The position numbers and the translations under genes were made by a program. From Oscillospiraceae bacterium (GTDB taxonomy: Bacteria; Bacillota; Clostridia; Oscillospirales; Oscillospiraceae), in the NCBI GenBank assembly GCA_015067435.1, contig SVMM01000026.1:1-35415 (forward strand): a stretch of DNA of 35,415 bases, read 5' to 3'. The notes below the pieces were generated by a model, which did no database searches, was not told the DNA's origin, and was given only the letters and a program-made list of their open reading frames with translations. Numbering within the stretch: position 1 is the first letter of the stretch; each line of letters starts with the position of its first letter. Shown here one piece after another: positions 1-6,899 of this stretch.

Positions 1-651
1 AAAACGCTGCAACGGCAGCACAGAAAGAGATATGAATCCGTGACTGCGGACGCGGGATATGAGCGGCTCGGCAACTACCTGTTCCTCGAGAGCAACGGAC
101 AAATAAGCTTTATCAAGCCCGCGAACTACGAATACCAAAAGAGTACAAAGTACAAGAAACAGCTCGGGCGCATGGAAAACATGGCCTATGACGCCGACGA
201 GGACTGCTATATCTGCGCCAATGGACGGAGATTGCCATTACGCAGGGAGTGTACGGAGCTGCAAAACGGGCGTGAGGTGACGACCGCATATTATCGCTGC
301 GAAGACTGCAAGGGCTGCACGCTGCGGGAAAAGTGCTGCCAAGCGAAGGATACGGAGCAGCCAAAGGAACTGCGTGTAAACAAGACGCTGCAAGAGCTGC
401 GCAAGGCCTCGCAGGAAAACATTACCACCGAGCGAGGCATTTATCTACGCCTGTGCCGGTCCATTCAGGTGGAAGGTGCTTTCGGGCTGCTGAAAACCGA
501 CTTCGGCTTCCGCAGATTTCTGACGCGCGGCAAGGCGAACGTGCGGACGGAGCTGTTCTTGCTCGCGTTGGCATTTGACCTGAAAAAGCTCTGGATGAAG
601 CGGGAAAGCGGCAGATTGCAGACGCATCTTTCGCAGCTCAACAGCGCGTAG
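1..651 (+). CDS. IS1182-like transposase, C-terminal part (5' end outside window)
   Basis: The frame is open from base 1, so the gene begins before the window; about 216 residues are visible. A GTG at 40 is only an internal start candidate. A Cys-rich segment (YRCEDCKGC...REKCC) and a C-terminal block VEGAFGLLKTDFGFRRF followed by RG, VRTELFLLALAFDLKKL match the end of IS1182/IS1380-like DDE transposases, where the Glu of the VEGAFG block is the last catalytic acid. It would cut and rejoin DNA during transposition. Downstream lies a small hairpin (681-702) and then the tRNA operon; I could not identify the terminal inverted repeat of the element, so its right boundary is unknown. Whether the element is intact cannot be judged because the N-terminal half is missing. 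Confidence 0.85.
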   Translation, partial: KTLQRQHRKRYESVTADAGYERLGNYLFLESNGQISFIKPANYEYQKSTKYKKQLGRMENMAYDADEDCYICANGRRLPLRRECTELQNGREVTTAYYRCEDCKGCTLREKCCQAKDTEQPKELRVNKTLQELRKASQENITTERGIYLRLCRSIQVEGAFGLLKTDFGFRRFLTRGKANVRTELFLLALAFDLKKLWMKRESGRLQTHLSQLNSA

Positions 652-768
652 CTGAAAAAACTGAATATTTTCCACAGAAAGCGCCGGAAAATGCTCCGGT
701 GCTGGCCTTGCTATGCCCCGAGCGGGAAAAACTGACGTAAATTATCCACAATTAACCGACTTTTGCGT

Positions 769-816
769 AAAAAGGGACGTGCCGCAGAACTTTTTATTCT
801 GCGACACGCCCTTTTT
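769..816 (-). terminator. Rho-independent terminator of the tRNA operon
   Basis: On the minus strand a stem GGGCGTGTCGCAGAA pairs with TTCTGCGGCACGTCCC (one bulge, one wobble), followed by TTTTTA. It starts one base after the encoded CCA of tRNA-Thr. A T run on the plus side as well means it could also stop plus-strand transcripts leaving the transposase. Confidence 0.8.
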
Positions 817-892
<76 letters not shown>

Positions 893-896
893 AAAA

Positions 897-973
<77 letters not shown>

Positions 974-1007
974 ATTTTGCCGCGGCCGCTTTCAACGACC
1001 GCAGTGT

Positions 1008-1037
1008 ATCATACCACAAGCAGTCAGCCGATGTCAA
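1008..1037 (-). promoter_or_regulatory. Promoter of the tRNA-Asp/tRNA-Thr operon
   Basis: A perfect -35 TTGACA (1037-1032), an 18-base spacer and -10 TATGAT (1013-1008) sit about 35 bases upstream of the tRNA-Asp 5' end. This strong sigma-A pattern is typical of stable RNA genes. Confidence 0.75.
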
Positions 1038-1085
1038 GAACTTTTTTCGGCGCGGCGGCACTTTTTTGCCGCACGTCTGTTTCGC

Positions 1086-2156
1086 TCATCCGGCGGAGAC
1101 AGCGTCCAGCTCCGTCACGGCGCCGAGAGGCGCGATGATCCGCGGCGCGGCGGCGGCCCCGCCGCCGGGCACGGGCGGCGCAGAGCCGTCCACATTCCTA
1201 CCAAACTGGAAAAGATGATCGCGCCAGAGCGTGTAGTACGGCGCCTTGACGTGTACGCCGTCGCCGGAGTAGGACGGCGTCAGCGCGCCGGTCTCGTCAT
1301 CGAAGACGACGTTGCAGTCGATGTAGAAGACCTGCTTTCCGTCGGCGATCCCGGCAATCGCCGCGTTGCGGGCGTTGATCGTGTCGTTGTTGTAGACCGA
1401 GCTGTCGGACTTTGCCTTCGTGGTGTGGAAGATCGACTGGATGTAGATCAGTGCGTCGGGCTGAAGGATGCGCAGCTGGTCGACGACCTCGGCGTACTGC
1501 GCGGCAAAGCTCTCGGTCGAGCCGACCATGATCTCGTTGATGCCGAGCATGATGTAGATCTTGCCGAAGCGCCGCTGCGTCAGCGCCTGCGGGATGGTCA
1601 TTTTTCCGTCGACGAAAGCCTTGTCCATGACGCACCAGACGTCCACGCCGCGCTTGAAGTAATAGGTCGCGTTGTTCAGCCCCGCGTAGTCGCAGAAGCC
1701 TTCGGTGTGGGAGTCGCCGATGAACAGCGCGTCGTCGAACCAGCTCTCGTCCACGGGAATGAAGCCGTCGCCCTCGGGCTCCTCCGCGGTATCGAGGGGC
1801 TCGGCGGGCTCAAGGGGCTGCATCTCGGCGGGCGGGACGGGTTCGGGCGCGGCGACCGCGCCGGCGTCCGGAAAGGGCTCGTCGTTGCCGACGGAGGAGC
1901 GCACCTCGTCGTCGGTGACGGTCCCGGTCAGCGGGCGGAAGGACGGCGCGGGCTTTGCCTCTCTCGCAGAGGGCGCCGTCCACGGATAGACGCCGTCCTG
2001 CGCGGCGGTGAACACCGCGGCGATGACCGGCTGGGACTCGTCCAGCGCGTCGACATAGCCGGAGTAGACGCCGTTCGGATCAAGCAGCACGAGCGCCGCG
2101 AGCAGGAGCGTGCCTGCGGCGCACAGCCAGACCAAAGGAGAAAAAGGACGTTTCAT
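1086..2156 (-). CDS. SGNH/GDSL-type hydrolase, membrane-anchored, partner of MBOAT
   Basis: 356 residues. The N terminus has a short basic stretch and one hydrophobic segment (about residues 8-25), then a Pro/Glu-rich low-complexity linker to about residue 135, then an SGNH fold. The nucleophile motif is FIGDSHTEG (Ser about 149); block III-like GINE and a C-terminal GDGVHVK with the Asp/His pair are visible. The ATG at 2156 is chosen over the TTG two codons upstream because GAGG lies 7 bases before it. It begins 17 bases after the stop of the MBOAT gene, so the two are cotranscribed. Such MBOAT plus SGNH pairs (compare AlgI/AlgJ and similar Gram-positive pairs) O-acetylate envelope polysaccharides: the MBOAT protein passes acetyl groups out and the SGNH protein transfers or removes them. 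The polymer acted on is not indicated by neighbours. Confidence 0.8.
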   Translation of the reverse strand: MKRPFSPLVWLCAAGTLLLAALVLLDPNGVYSGYVDALDESQPVIAAVFTAAQDGVYPWTAPSAREAKPAPSFRPLTGTVTDDEVRSSVGNDEPFPDAGAVAAPEPVPPAEMQPLEPAEPLDTAEEPEGDGFIPVDESWFDDALFIGDSHTEGFCDYAGLNNATYYFKRGVDVWCVMDKAFVDGKMTIPQALTQRRFGKIYIMLGINEIMVGSTESFAAQYAEVVDQLRILQPDALIYIQSIFHTTKAKSDSSVYNNDTINARNAAIAGIADGKQVFYIDCNVVFDDETGALTPSYSGDGVHVKAPYYTLWRDHLFQFGRNVDGSAPPVPGGGAAAAPRIIAPLGAVTELDAVSAG

Positions 2157-2173
2157 GGGCAAACCTCAAATCG

Positions 2174-3556
2174 TCAGAATCGGAAGTAAAGGAAGGCGCT
2201 GCCGGTGCCGGTGGAGAGGAAGAAAATGCTCGTCCAGAACAGCGCGAACAAAGGGATCCACACCAGCGCGTTGCCGCGCCAGCGCTCGTACCAGCGCCGC
2301 GGCCACGGAAGGCAGAAGAAGATCGCGATCGCGAAGAGCCACCAGTAGGATGAGAAGTATTTGACAAAATCGCCGTGGTTGATTGCCTCGGAGCTGCCGA
2401 AGAAGGGGTACAGGCGGCGGAAGTAGGCGGCGATGCCGGCGAGATCCTCCACCCGGAAGATTACCCACGTCTGCACGATGACGAACAGCAGATAGAGGTG
2501 CGGCAGCACGCGCAGGGAGCCGAACGCGCGGCGCAGGAAGAGCTTTTCTGACGCGATGAGCACGAACAGCACGCCGCCCCAGAGCAGATAGTTGAGCGTC
2601 GGCCCGTGCCACAGACCCGTCAGGCACCACACGACCGCGAGCGCGAGCAGCGTGCGCGCCGTGCCGTGGCGGCTGCCGCCGAGCGGGATGTACAGGTAGT
2701 CGCGGAACCATGTGCCGAGCGTGATGTGCCAGCGGCGGTAGAACTCGCTGACCGAGCGGGAGAGGTACGGCTCGTCAAAGTTGCGCGCAACGGGCAGCGA
2801 GAGCATACGCCCCAGCCCCATCGCCATGAGCGAGTAGCCCTGGAAGTCGAAGTAGAGCTGCAAGCTGTACCCGACCGCGCCAAGCCACGCAAGCGGTGTG
2901 GAGATATAGTCGAAGCCGATGCGCTCCAGCACCACCCACAGGTAGGCGAGCTGGTCGGCGAGCAGCACCTTGTACGAAAGCCCCACGGCGAAAAGCTGGA
3001 ACCCCTGCTCAATGTCCACGCGGCAGGGCTTGCGCTCCCAGAGCGCCGCGCGCACATCGCCGTAACGCAGGATGGGGCCCATGGTCAGCTGCGGATAGGC
3101 GGAAAGAAACGCGGCGAAGTCGAGGAAATTTTCCTCTGCCTCCGTCGTGCCGCGGAAAACGTCGAAGAGGTACGCCGCCGCCTGAAAAACGTAGAAGCTG
3201 ATGCCCAGCGGCAGCGCGAGGCGCAGGATCAGGGCGTCCGCGTTTGCCGTTCCCAGCAGGAAGAGCGCCGCGGCGAGGTATTTGAAGACGAACAGCGCGC
3301 CGAAATCCAGCAGCAGGCCCAGCCCCAGCGCGGCGCGGCGCATGGACGGGGCGCCTTGTATCCACCGCCCCGCGAGATAGTTGACGACCGTCACGCCGAG
3401 CAGCACGCCCGCCGCCGCAGGTCCCGCGCCAAACGCGTAGACGCCGAGGCTGCCGAAAAAGAGCAGCGCGTTGCGCGCCTTCGGCGGACAGAGCGTGTGC
3501 AGCAGCACGAAGGGGGACAATATATAGAAGATAAATCTCAGATCAGAGAAGCTCAC
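2174..3556 (-). CDS. MBOAT family O-acyltransferase (AlgI-like)
   Basis: 460 residues, a polytopic membrane protein with roughly ten hydrophobic segments. The AlgI/DltB-type signature is present: RRWHITLGTWFRDYLYIPLG around residues 275-295 and TGLWHGPTLNYLLWG with the conserved catalytic His near residue 316. The family moves acyl groups, usually acetyl, from the cytoplasm to an exported polymer. The start is a GTG at 3556, preceded by AAGGA at a spacing of about 7-8; an ATG two bases further upstream is out of frame and runs into a stop. It is the first gene of a two-gene unit with the SGNH hydrolase and is driven by a promoter at 3596-3624. The two genes together suggest envelope glycan O-acetylation; DltB itself is unlikely because no dltA, C or D homologue is nearby. 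Confidence 0.88.
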   Translation of the reverse strand: MSFSDLRFIFYILSPFVLLHTLCPPKARNALLFFGSLGVYAFGAGPAAAGVLLGVTVVNYLAGRWIQGAPSMRRAALGLGLLLDFGALFVFKYLAAALFLLGTANADALILRLALPLGISFYVFQAAAYLFDVFRGTTEAEENFLDFAAFLSAYPQLTMGPILRYGDVRAALWERKPCRVDIEQGFQLFAVGLSYKVLLADQLAYLWVVLERIGFDYISTPLAWLGAVGYSLQLYFDFQGYSLMAMGLGRMLSLPVARNFDEPYLSRSVSEFYRRWHITLGTWFRDYLYIPLGGSRHGTARTLLALAVVWCLTGLWHGPTLNYLLWGGVLFVLIASEKLFLRRAFGSLRVLPHLYLLFVIVQTWVIFRVEDLAGIAAYFRRLYPFFGSSEAINHGDFVKYFSSYWWLFAIAIFFCLPWPRRWYERWRGNALVWIPLFALFWTSIFFLSTGTGSAFLYFRF

Positions 3557-3595
3557 ATCCGATTCCTTGTCACATTATGTCGATTTACTGCGAGT

Positions 3596-3624
3596 ATTGT
3601 ACCCTATATTTTGTGAGAGGGCAA
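3596..3624 (-). promoter_or_regulatory. Promoter of the MBOAT-SGNH unit
   Basis: -35 TTGCCC (3624-3619), a 17-base spacer and -10 TACAAT (3601-3596), about 40 bases upstream of the GTG start. Confidence 0.55.
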
Positions 3625-3685
3625 GAGGAAAAACACAAGAAATATGAAAAATATCTACACTCGTCAACAAAAAATCTATCAAAGG

Positions 3686-3714
3686 TTTACAAACGCGAAA
3701 AAAATATGTATACT
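3686..3714 (+). promoter_or_regulatory. Promoter of birA and the chromate-transporter genes
   Basis: -35 TTTACA (3686-3691), a 17-base spacer and -10 TATACT (3709-3714), about 63 bases before the birA ATG. I looked for a BirA operator (TTGTTAACC-type dyad) here and did not see one, so autoregulation is not indicated. Confidence 0.65.
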
Positions 3715-3776
3715 GCTCCCATAGAAACATCCGGCGCGCCCGCGGACGGCGGCGCGCCGCGGAGGAGTGAGGGGAC

Positions 3777-4778
3777 ATGAGCAAAGAGAGCGTGCTCAAG
3801 CTGCTGCAATCGTGCAGCGGAAAGTATCTTTCCGGCGAGGGGATCAGCGACCAGCTGGGCATCACGCGCGCGGCGGTGTGGAAGGCGGTCAACGGCCTGC
3901 GCCGCGACGGTTACGAGATCGAGGCGCGCAAGAGCCAGGGCTACCGCCTGATGGAGGCGCCCGACCGCCTGAGCGAGACGGAGATCCGCGCGAAGATGGG
4001 CGAGACGAAGCTGGTGGGGCGCAAGCTTGTGTGCTTCGAGACGATCGATTCGACAAATTCGTACTTAAAGCGCGCCGCGTCGGAGGGCGTGGTCGACGGC
4101 GCGGTCGCCGTCGCGAGTGCCCAGACGGGGGGCAGGGGCCGCCGCGGCAGGCGGTTCGAGAGCCCCGCGGGCAAGGGCGTCTACCTTTCGGTTCTGCTGC
4201 GCCCGCCGGTGGAGCCGTCGCATCTGCTGCCCATCACGGGCTTCGGCGCGGTGGCGGTGTGCAACGCCGTCGAGCGCGTGGCGGGCGTCCGCCCGCAGAT
4301 CAAGTGGGCGAACGACCTCGTGCTGGGCGGCCGCAAGCTCTGCGGCATCCTGACGGAGCTGAGCATGGAGGGTGAGAGCGGCGCGCTGCAATACGCCATC
4401 ATGGGCATTGGCGTCAACGTCTCGCAGACGTGGGAGGACTTTGCCGGCGATCTTGCGGACATCGCCACCTCGCTCGATCTGGAGACGGGGAAGGCGATCT
4501 CCCGCGCGGCGCTGGCAGCGGCGATCATCGAGGAGCTGGACGCGCTGTACATGGCGCTGCTGCGCCACCGGATGCAGCCGTATCTCGATGCCTATCGGCG
4601 CGACTGCCTGACCATCGGGAGCGAGGTGCAGCTTTTGTGGGAGGACGTGCACGAGAAGGTGCTCGCAACCGGCGTGGACGACGAGCTGGGCTTGCAGGTC
4701 GTGCGCCAGAACGGCGTGCAGGAGACCATCCGCACGGGCGAGGTCTCGGTGCGCGGCCTGTACGGATACGTGGAGTAA
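3777..4778 (+). CDS. birA: Bifunctional biotin-[acetyl-CoA-carboxylase] ligase / biotin operon repressor
   Basis: 333 residues, the usual length for the long form of BirA. Residues 1-60 form a winged helix-turn-helix (SGEGISDQLGITRAAVWKAV). The ligase core follows: STNSYLK near 92-98, GRGRRGR at 119-125 (biotinyl-AMP binding loop), KWANDLVLGGRKLCGIL from 176, and GIGVNV further on; the C-terminal 50 residues make the small SH3-like domain. It makes biotinyl-5'-AMP from biotin and ATP and attaches biotin to the carrier protein of biotin-dependent carboxylases and decarboxylases; the DNA-binding domain allows biotin-dependent repression. The ATG at 3777 has GAGGGG upstream. The first transporter gene follows after only three bases, so they share a transcript, although a functional link is not obvious. 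Confidence 0.95.
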   Translation: MSKESVLKLLQSCSGKYLSGEGISDQLGITRAAVWKAVNGLRRDGYEIEARKSQGYRLMEAPDRLSETEIRAKMGETKLVGRKLVCFETIDSTNSYLKRAASEGVVDGAVAVASAQTGGRGRRGRRFESPAGKGVYLSVLLRPPVEPSHLLPITGFGAVAVCNAVERVAGVRPQIKWANDLVLGGRKLCGILTELSMEGESGALQYAIMGIGVNVSQTWEDFAGDLADIATSLDLETGKAISRAALAAAIIEELDALYMALLRHRMQPYLDAYRRDCLTIGSEVQLLWEDVHEKVLATGVDDELGLQVVRQNGVQETIRTGEVSVRGLYGYVE

Positions 4779-4781
4779 ACC

Positions 4782-5324
4782 ATGCTCAAGGAACTGTTCA
4801 AACTCTTTTTCGCCTTTGCAAAGGTCGGCGTCATGACCTTCGGCGGGGGCTACGCCATGCTGCCGATCCTGCAGCGCGAGATCGTCGAGGCGCGCGGTTG
4901 GGCGACGGAAGAGGAGCTCGCCGATTACTTCGCCATCGGACAGTGCACCCCCGGCGTCATCGCCGTCAACACCGCGACCTTCATCGGGCGCAAGAAGGAC
5001 GGTATTCCCGGCGCGATTGCCGCGACGCTCGGCGTGGTATTCCCGTCGATCGTTATCATCTCGCTGCTGGCGGGCGTCATCACGCAGTTTTCGGAGCTGG
5101 TGTGGGTCAAAAACGCGTTCGCGGGCATCCGCGTCTGCGTGTGCGTGCTGATCTTCAACGCCGTGTGGAAGCTGGGGAAGAAATCCATCGTCGACAAGTA
5201 TGCGGCGGGCATCTTCGCGCTCGTCGCCGTCGGCGCGATCTTCACCGACCTCTCGCCGGTGGTGTTCATCCTGTTCGCGGCGGTGTGCGGGGTCGTTTTG
5301 CGTGTGCTGCTTGAGAAATCATGA
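4782..5324 (+). CDS. Chromate transporter family protein, single-domain (first of a pair)
   Basis: 180 residues, one CHR domain rather than the fused double-domain ChrA. Family features are KVGVMTFGGGYAMLPIL at the N terminus and IGQCTPGVIAVNTATFIG near residues 50-68, then three to four hydrophobic segments. Paired short CHR proteins act as heteromers and are annotated as chromate exporters, but in anaerobic gut-type bacteria the natural anion is unknown. The ATG starts three bases after the birA stop, and there is no good Shine-Dalgarno, so translation is probably coupled to birA. The last codons (LLEKS, stop) lie inside a perfect 32-bp palindrome at 5306-5337, so the C terminus may have been rewritten by an inserted repeat. 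Confidence 0.85.
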   Translation: MLKELFKLFFAFAKVGVMTFGGGYAMLPILQREIVEARGWATEEELADYFAIGQCTPGVIAVNTATFIGRKKDGIPGAIAATLGVVFPSIVIISLLAGVITQFSELVWVKNAFAGIRVCVCVLIFNAVWKLGKKSIVDKYAAGIFALVAVGAIFTDLSPVVFILFAAVCGVVLRVLLEKS

Positions 5325-5440
5325 TTTCTCAAGCAGCTTTGATGCCATTTCGCTCGCCCCGTGCGGGGCAGCCGCGAAATATGGCGAAGCGCCTCCGCAC
5401 GCGGAGCCGCTTGCGGAAATCCACAACGCAAAATAAGGAG
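5306..5440. repeat. Palindromic insert between the two transporter genes
   Basis: A perfect 32-bp palindrome (half site GCTGCTTGAGAAATCA, 5306-5321, mirrored at 5322-5337) overlaps the end of the upstream gene. It is followed by an imperfect inverted repeat (GCCATTTCGC at 5343-5352 facing GCGAAATATGGC about 20 bases later, with GCCCCGTGCGGGGC inside) and a further small hairpin (CTCCGCACGCGGAG). The whole 120-base gap can fold into nested stems. It has no coding potential that I trust and resembles a MITE- or REP-like miniature element; a role as an intra-operon RNA structure is also possible. Confidence 0.55.
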
Positions 5441-5447
5441 AGCTAAT

Positions 5448-6005
5448 ATGACATATCTGCGCCTGTTCTACGAGTTCTTCAAAACGGGCCTGTTTGCCGT
5501 CGGCGGAGGGATGGCGACGCTGCCGTTCCTCTACGACATCTCCGACCGCACGGGCTGGTTCACGCATGCGCAGCTGGCGGACATGGTCGCGGTGTCGGAG
5601 TCGACGCCGGGGCCCATCGGCGTGAACATGGCGACGTACGTGGGCTTCCTGACCGGCGGCCTCGGCGGCGCGGCAGTCGCGACGCTGGGGCTTATCGCGC
5701 CGAGCATCTGCGTCATTCTGATCGTGTATGCTTTCTTGCAGAAGTTCCGCGACAGCCGCTATGTGAACGGCGCGTTCTACGGCCTGCGCCCCGCCTCGAC
5801 GGCGATGATCCTCGCCGCGGGATTGCTGGTGGTGAAGGCGACGTTCCTCGCGAACGGCGTCGCGGCGTTCGACTGGCGGCTTGCGGCGCTTGCGGCCGTG
5901 CTGGTCGCGCTGACGGACTTCGTCCCGAAGGTCAAATCGCTTCACCCGATCGTGTTCATCCTCGGCTCCGCCGTTGTGGGCGTCGTGCTGAGGCTCGCGG
6001 AGTGA
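5448..6005 (+). CDS. Chromate transporter family protein, single-domain (second of a pair)
   Basis: 185 residues. LFAVGGGMATLPFLYDI at the N terminus and VSESTPGPIGVNMATYVGF near residues 49-67 are the CHR-family signatures in the form typical of the C-terminal half of fused ChrA. Four or five hydrophobic segments follow. The start is the ATG at 5448 with AAGGAG 7 bases upstream; the frame is open further 5' but that part lies in the palindromic insert and is not protein-like. It should form the heteromeric anion transporter with the preceding gene. The strong Shine-Dalgarno of its own fits with the 123-base gap having uncoupled it from the first gene. Confidence 0.85.
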   Translation: MTYLRLFYEFFKTGLFAVGGGMATLPFLYDISDRTGWFTHAQLADMVAVSESTPGPIGVNMATYVGFLTGGLGGAAVATLGLIAPSICVILIVYAFLQKFRDSRYVNGAFYGLRPASTAMILAAGLLVVKATFLANGVAAFDWRLAALAAVLVALTDFVPKVKSLHPIVFILGSAVVGVVLRLAE

Positions 6006-6024
6006 GCTTGTCAACAAGAAAGAA

Positions 6025-6064
6025 GCGGGAGCCTGCATCCGTGCAGGCTCCCGCGGTATTTTTT
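6025..6064 (+). terminator. Terminator after the transporter pair (shared with udk)
   Basis: A perfect 13-bp stem (GCGGGAGCCTGCA facing TGCAGGCTCCCGC, loop TCCG, 6025-6054) is followed by TATTTTTT on the plus strand. The two flanking genes converge on it; the minus-strand T tract is weaker. Confidence 0.85.
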
Positions 6065-6069
6065 GCTTC

Positions 6070-6726
6070 TTACGGCACGATCACGTCCGGCTCCGTGTTC
6101 TCCGGCAGGACTTCGTCCGTGGCGATATGGTTCTCGATGCGCTGCATAATCATGTCCAGCGCCACGAGGTTGCGCCCGCCCTCCAGCACGATGATGTCGG
6201 CGTACTTGCGCGTCGGCTCGACAAACTGCTCATGCATGGGCTTGACGGTCGTGAGGTACTGCGTCACCACGCTCTCCAGCGTGCGCCCGCGCTCGCGGAC
6301 GTCGCGCAGCGCGCGGCGGAGGATGCGCACGTCGGCGTCGGTGTCCACGAAGATCTTGATGTCGAGCATCTGGCGCAGCACGGGGTGCTGGAAGATCAGA
6401 ATACCCTCGACGATCACGACCTTGGACGGGCGCACCAGCTCGGTGTCGTCCGTGCGCTGGTGCTCGGTGAAGGAGTAGACCGGCACGCGGACGGGCTTGC
6501 CCGCCTTGAGCGCGCGCAGATGCTCGACGAGCATCGGCGTGTCGAAGGCGTCGGGGTGGTCGTAGTTCTGCTTGCAGCGCTCCTCAAAGGGCAGATCCTG
6601 CCGCTTGTAGTAGCTGTCGTGGTGGATGACGGTGATGTCCCCGCCGAAGTGCTGCTTGAGGTGTTCGGTCAGCGTGGTCTTGCCCGAGCCGGTGCCTCCG
6701 GCGATGCCGATAAACATGACGCCCAT
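6070..6726 (-). CDS. udk: Uridine kinase / phosphoribulokinase-type nucleoside kinase
   Basis: 218 residues, typical for uridine kinase. A Walker A motif GGTGSGKT lies at 10-17, the IHHDSYYK substrate loop near 38-45, NYDHPDAFD near 55-63, and VIVEGILIF near 110. It phosphorylates uridine and cytidine to UMP and CMP in pyrimidine salvage, in the cytoplasm. The start at 6726 is chosen because GGAGG sits 8 bases upstream; the longer frame would add 39 residues that overlap the promoter. It is monocistronic, with its own TATAAT promoter at 6761-6789 whose spacer carries a TTCGACA motif. Closely related PRK-type kinases of other specificity exist, so exact substrate is inferred. Confidence 0.88.
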   Translation of the reverse strand: MGVMFIGIAGGTGSGKTTLTEHLKQHFGGDITVIHHDSYYKRQDLPFEERCKQNYDHPDAFDTPMLVEHLRALKAGKPVRVPVYSFTEHQRTDDTELVRPSKVVIVEGILIFQHPVLRQMLDIKIFVDTDADVRILRRALRDVRERGRTLESVVTQYLTTVKPMHEQFVEPTRKYADIIVLEGGRNLVALDMIMQRIENHIATDEVLPENTEPDVIVP

Positions 6727-6760
6727 CGCGTTCCCTCCCGCGTTTTGATTTTTCCTGAAT

Positions 6761-6789
6761 ATTATAGGCGGATTTTGTCGAAAAATCAA
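6761..6789 (-). promoter_or_regulatory. Promoter of udk with an embedded 0A-box-like motif
   Basis: -35 TTGATT (6789-6784), 17-base spacer, -10 TATAAT (6766-6761). The spacer contains TTCGACA (minus strand, 6782-6776), an exact match to the Spo0A 0A box. Confidence 0.7.
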
Positions 6790-6829
6790 GGGCGCGCGCC
6801 GCGCGGACGAAAAAAAGCTGAAAGAGAGG

Positions 6830-6857
6830 TTGACGTGCGGCAAAAACGTGATATTAT
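6830..6857 (+). promoter_or_regulatory. Promoter of the zinc-ribbon/Ig-like gene
   Basis: -35 TTGACG (6830-6835), a 16-base spacer and -10 TATTAT (6852-6857). The -10 overlaps the left arm of a perfect dyad (6853-6884). Confidence 0.65.
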
Positions 6858-6884
6858 GTAAATAACTGTGGATATTTACATAAT
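6853..6884. promoter_or_regulatory. Candidate operator: perfect 12-bp inverted repeat
   Basis: ATTATGTAAATA (6853-6864) is mirrored exactly by TATTTACATAAT (6873-6884) with eight bases between. It spans the -10 element and the predicted transcription start, 16 bases before the ATG, where a bound repressor would block initiation. It lacks a GC-rich stem and a T run, so a terminator is unlikely. The regulator is unknown. Confidence 0.55.
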
Positions 6885-6899
6885 GTTAAGGAGTACGGC

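Noticed and set aside
3577-3776. BirA operator near the birA promoter
   Set aside because: No TTGTTAACC-type half-site pair is present.
4049-4055. 0A box (TTCGACA) inside birA
   Set aside because: Lies in the coding region, and several isolated exact matches are expected by chance in 35 kb.
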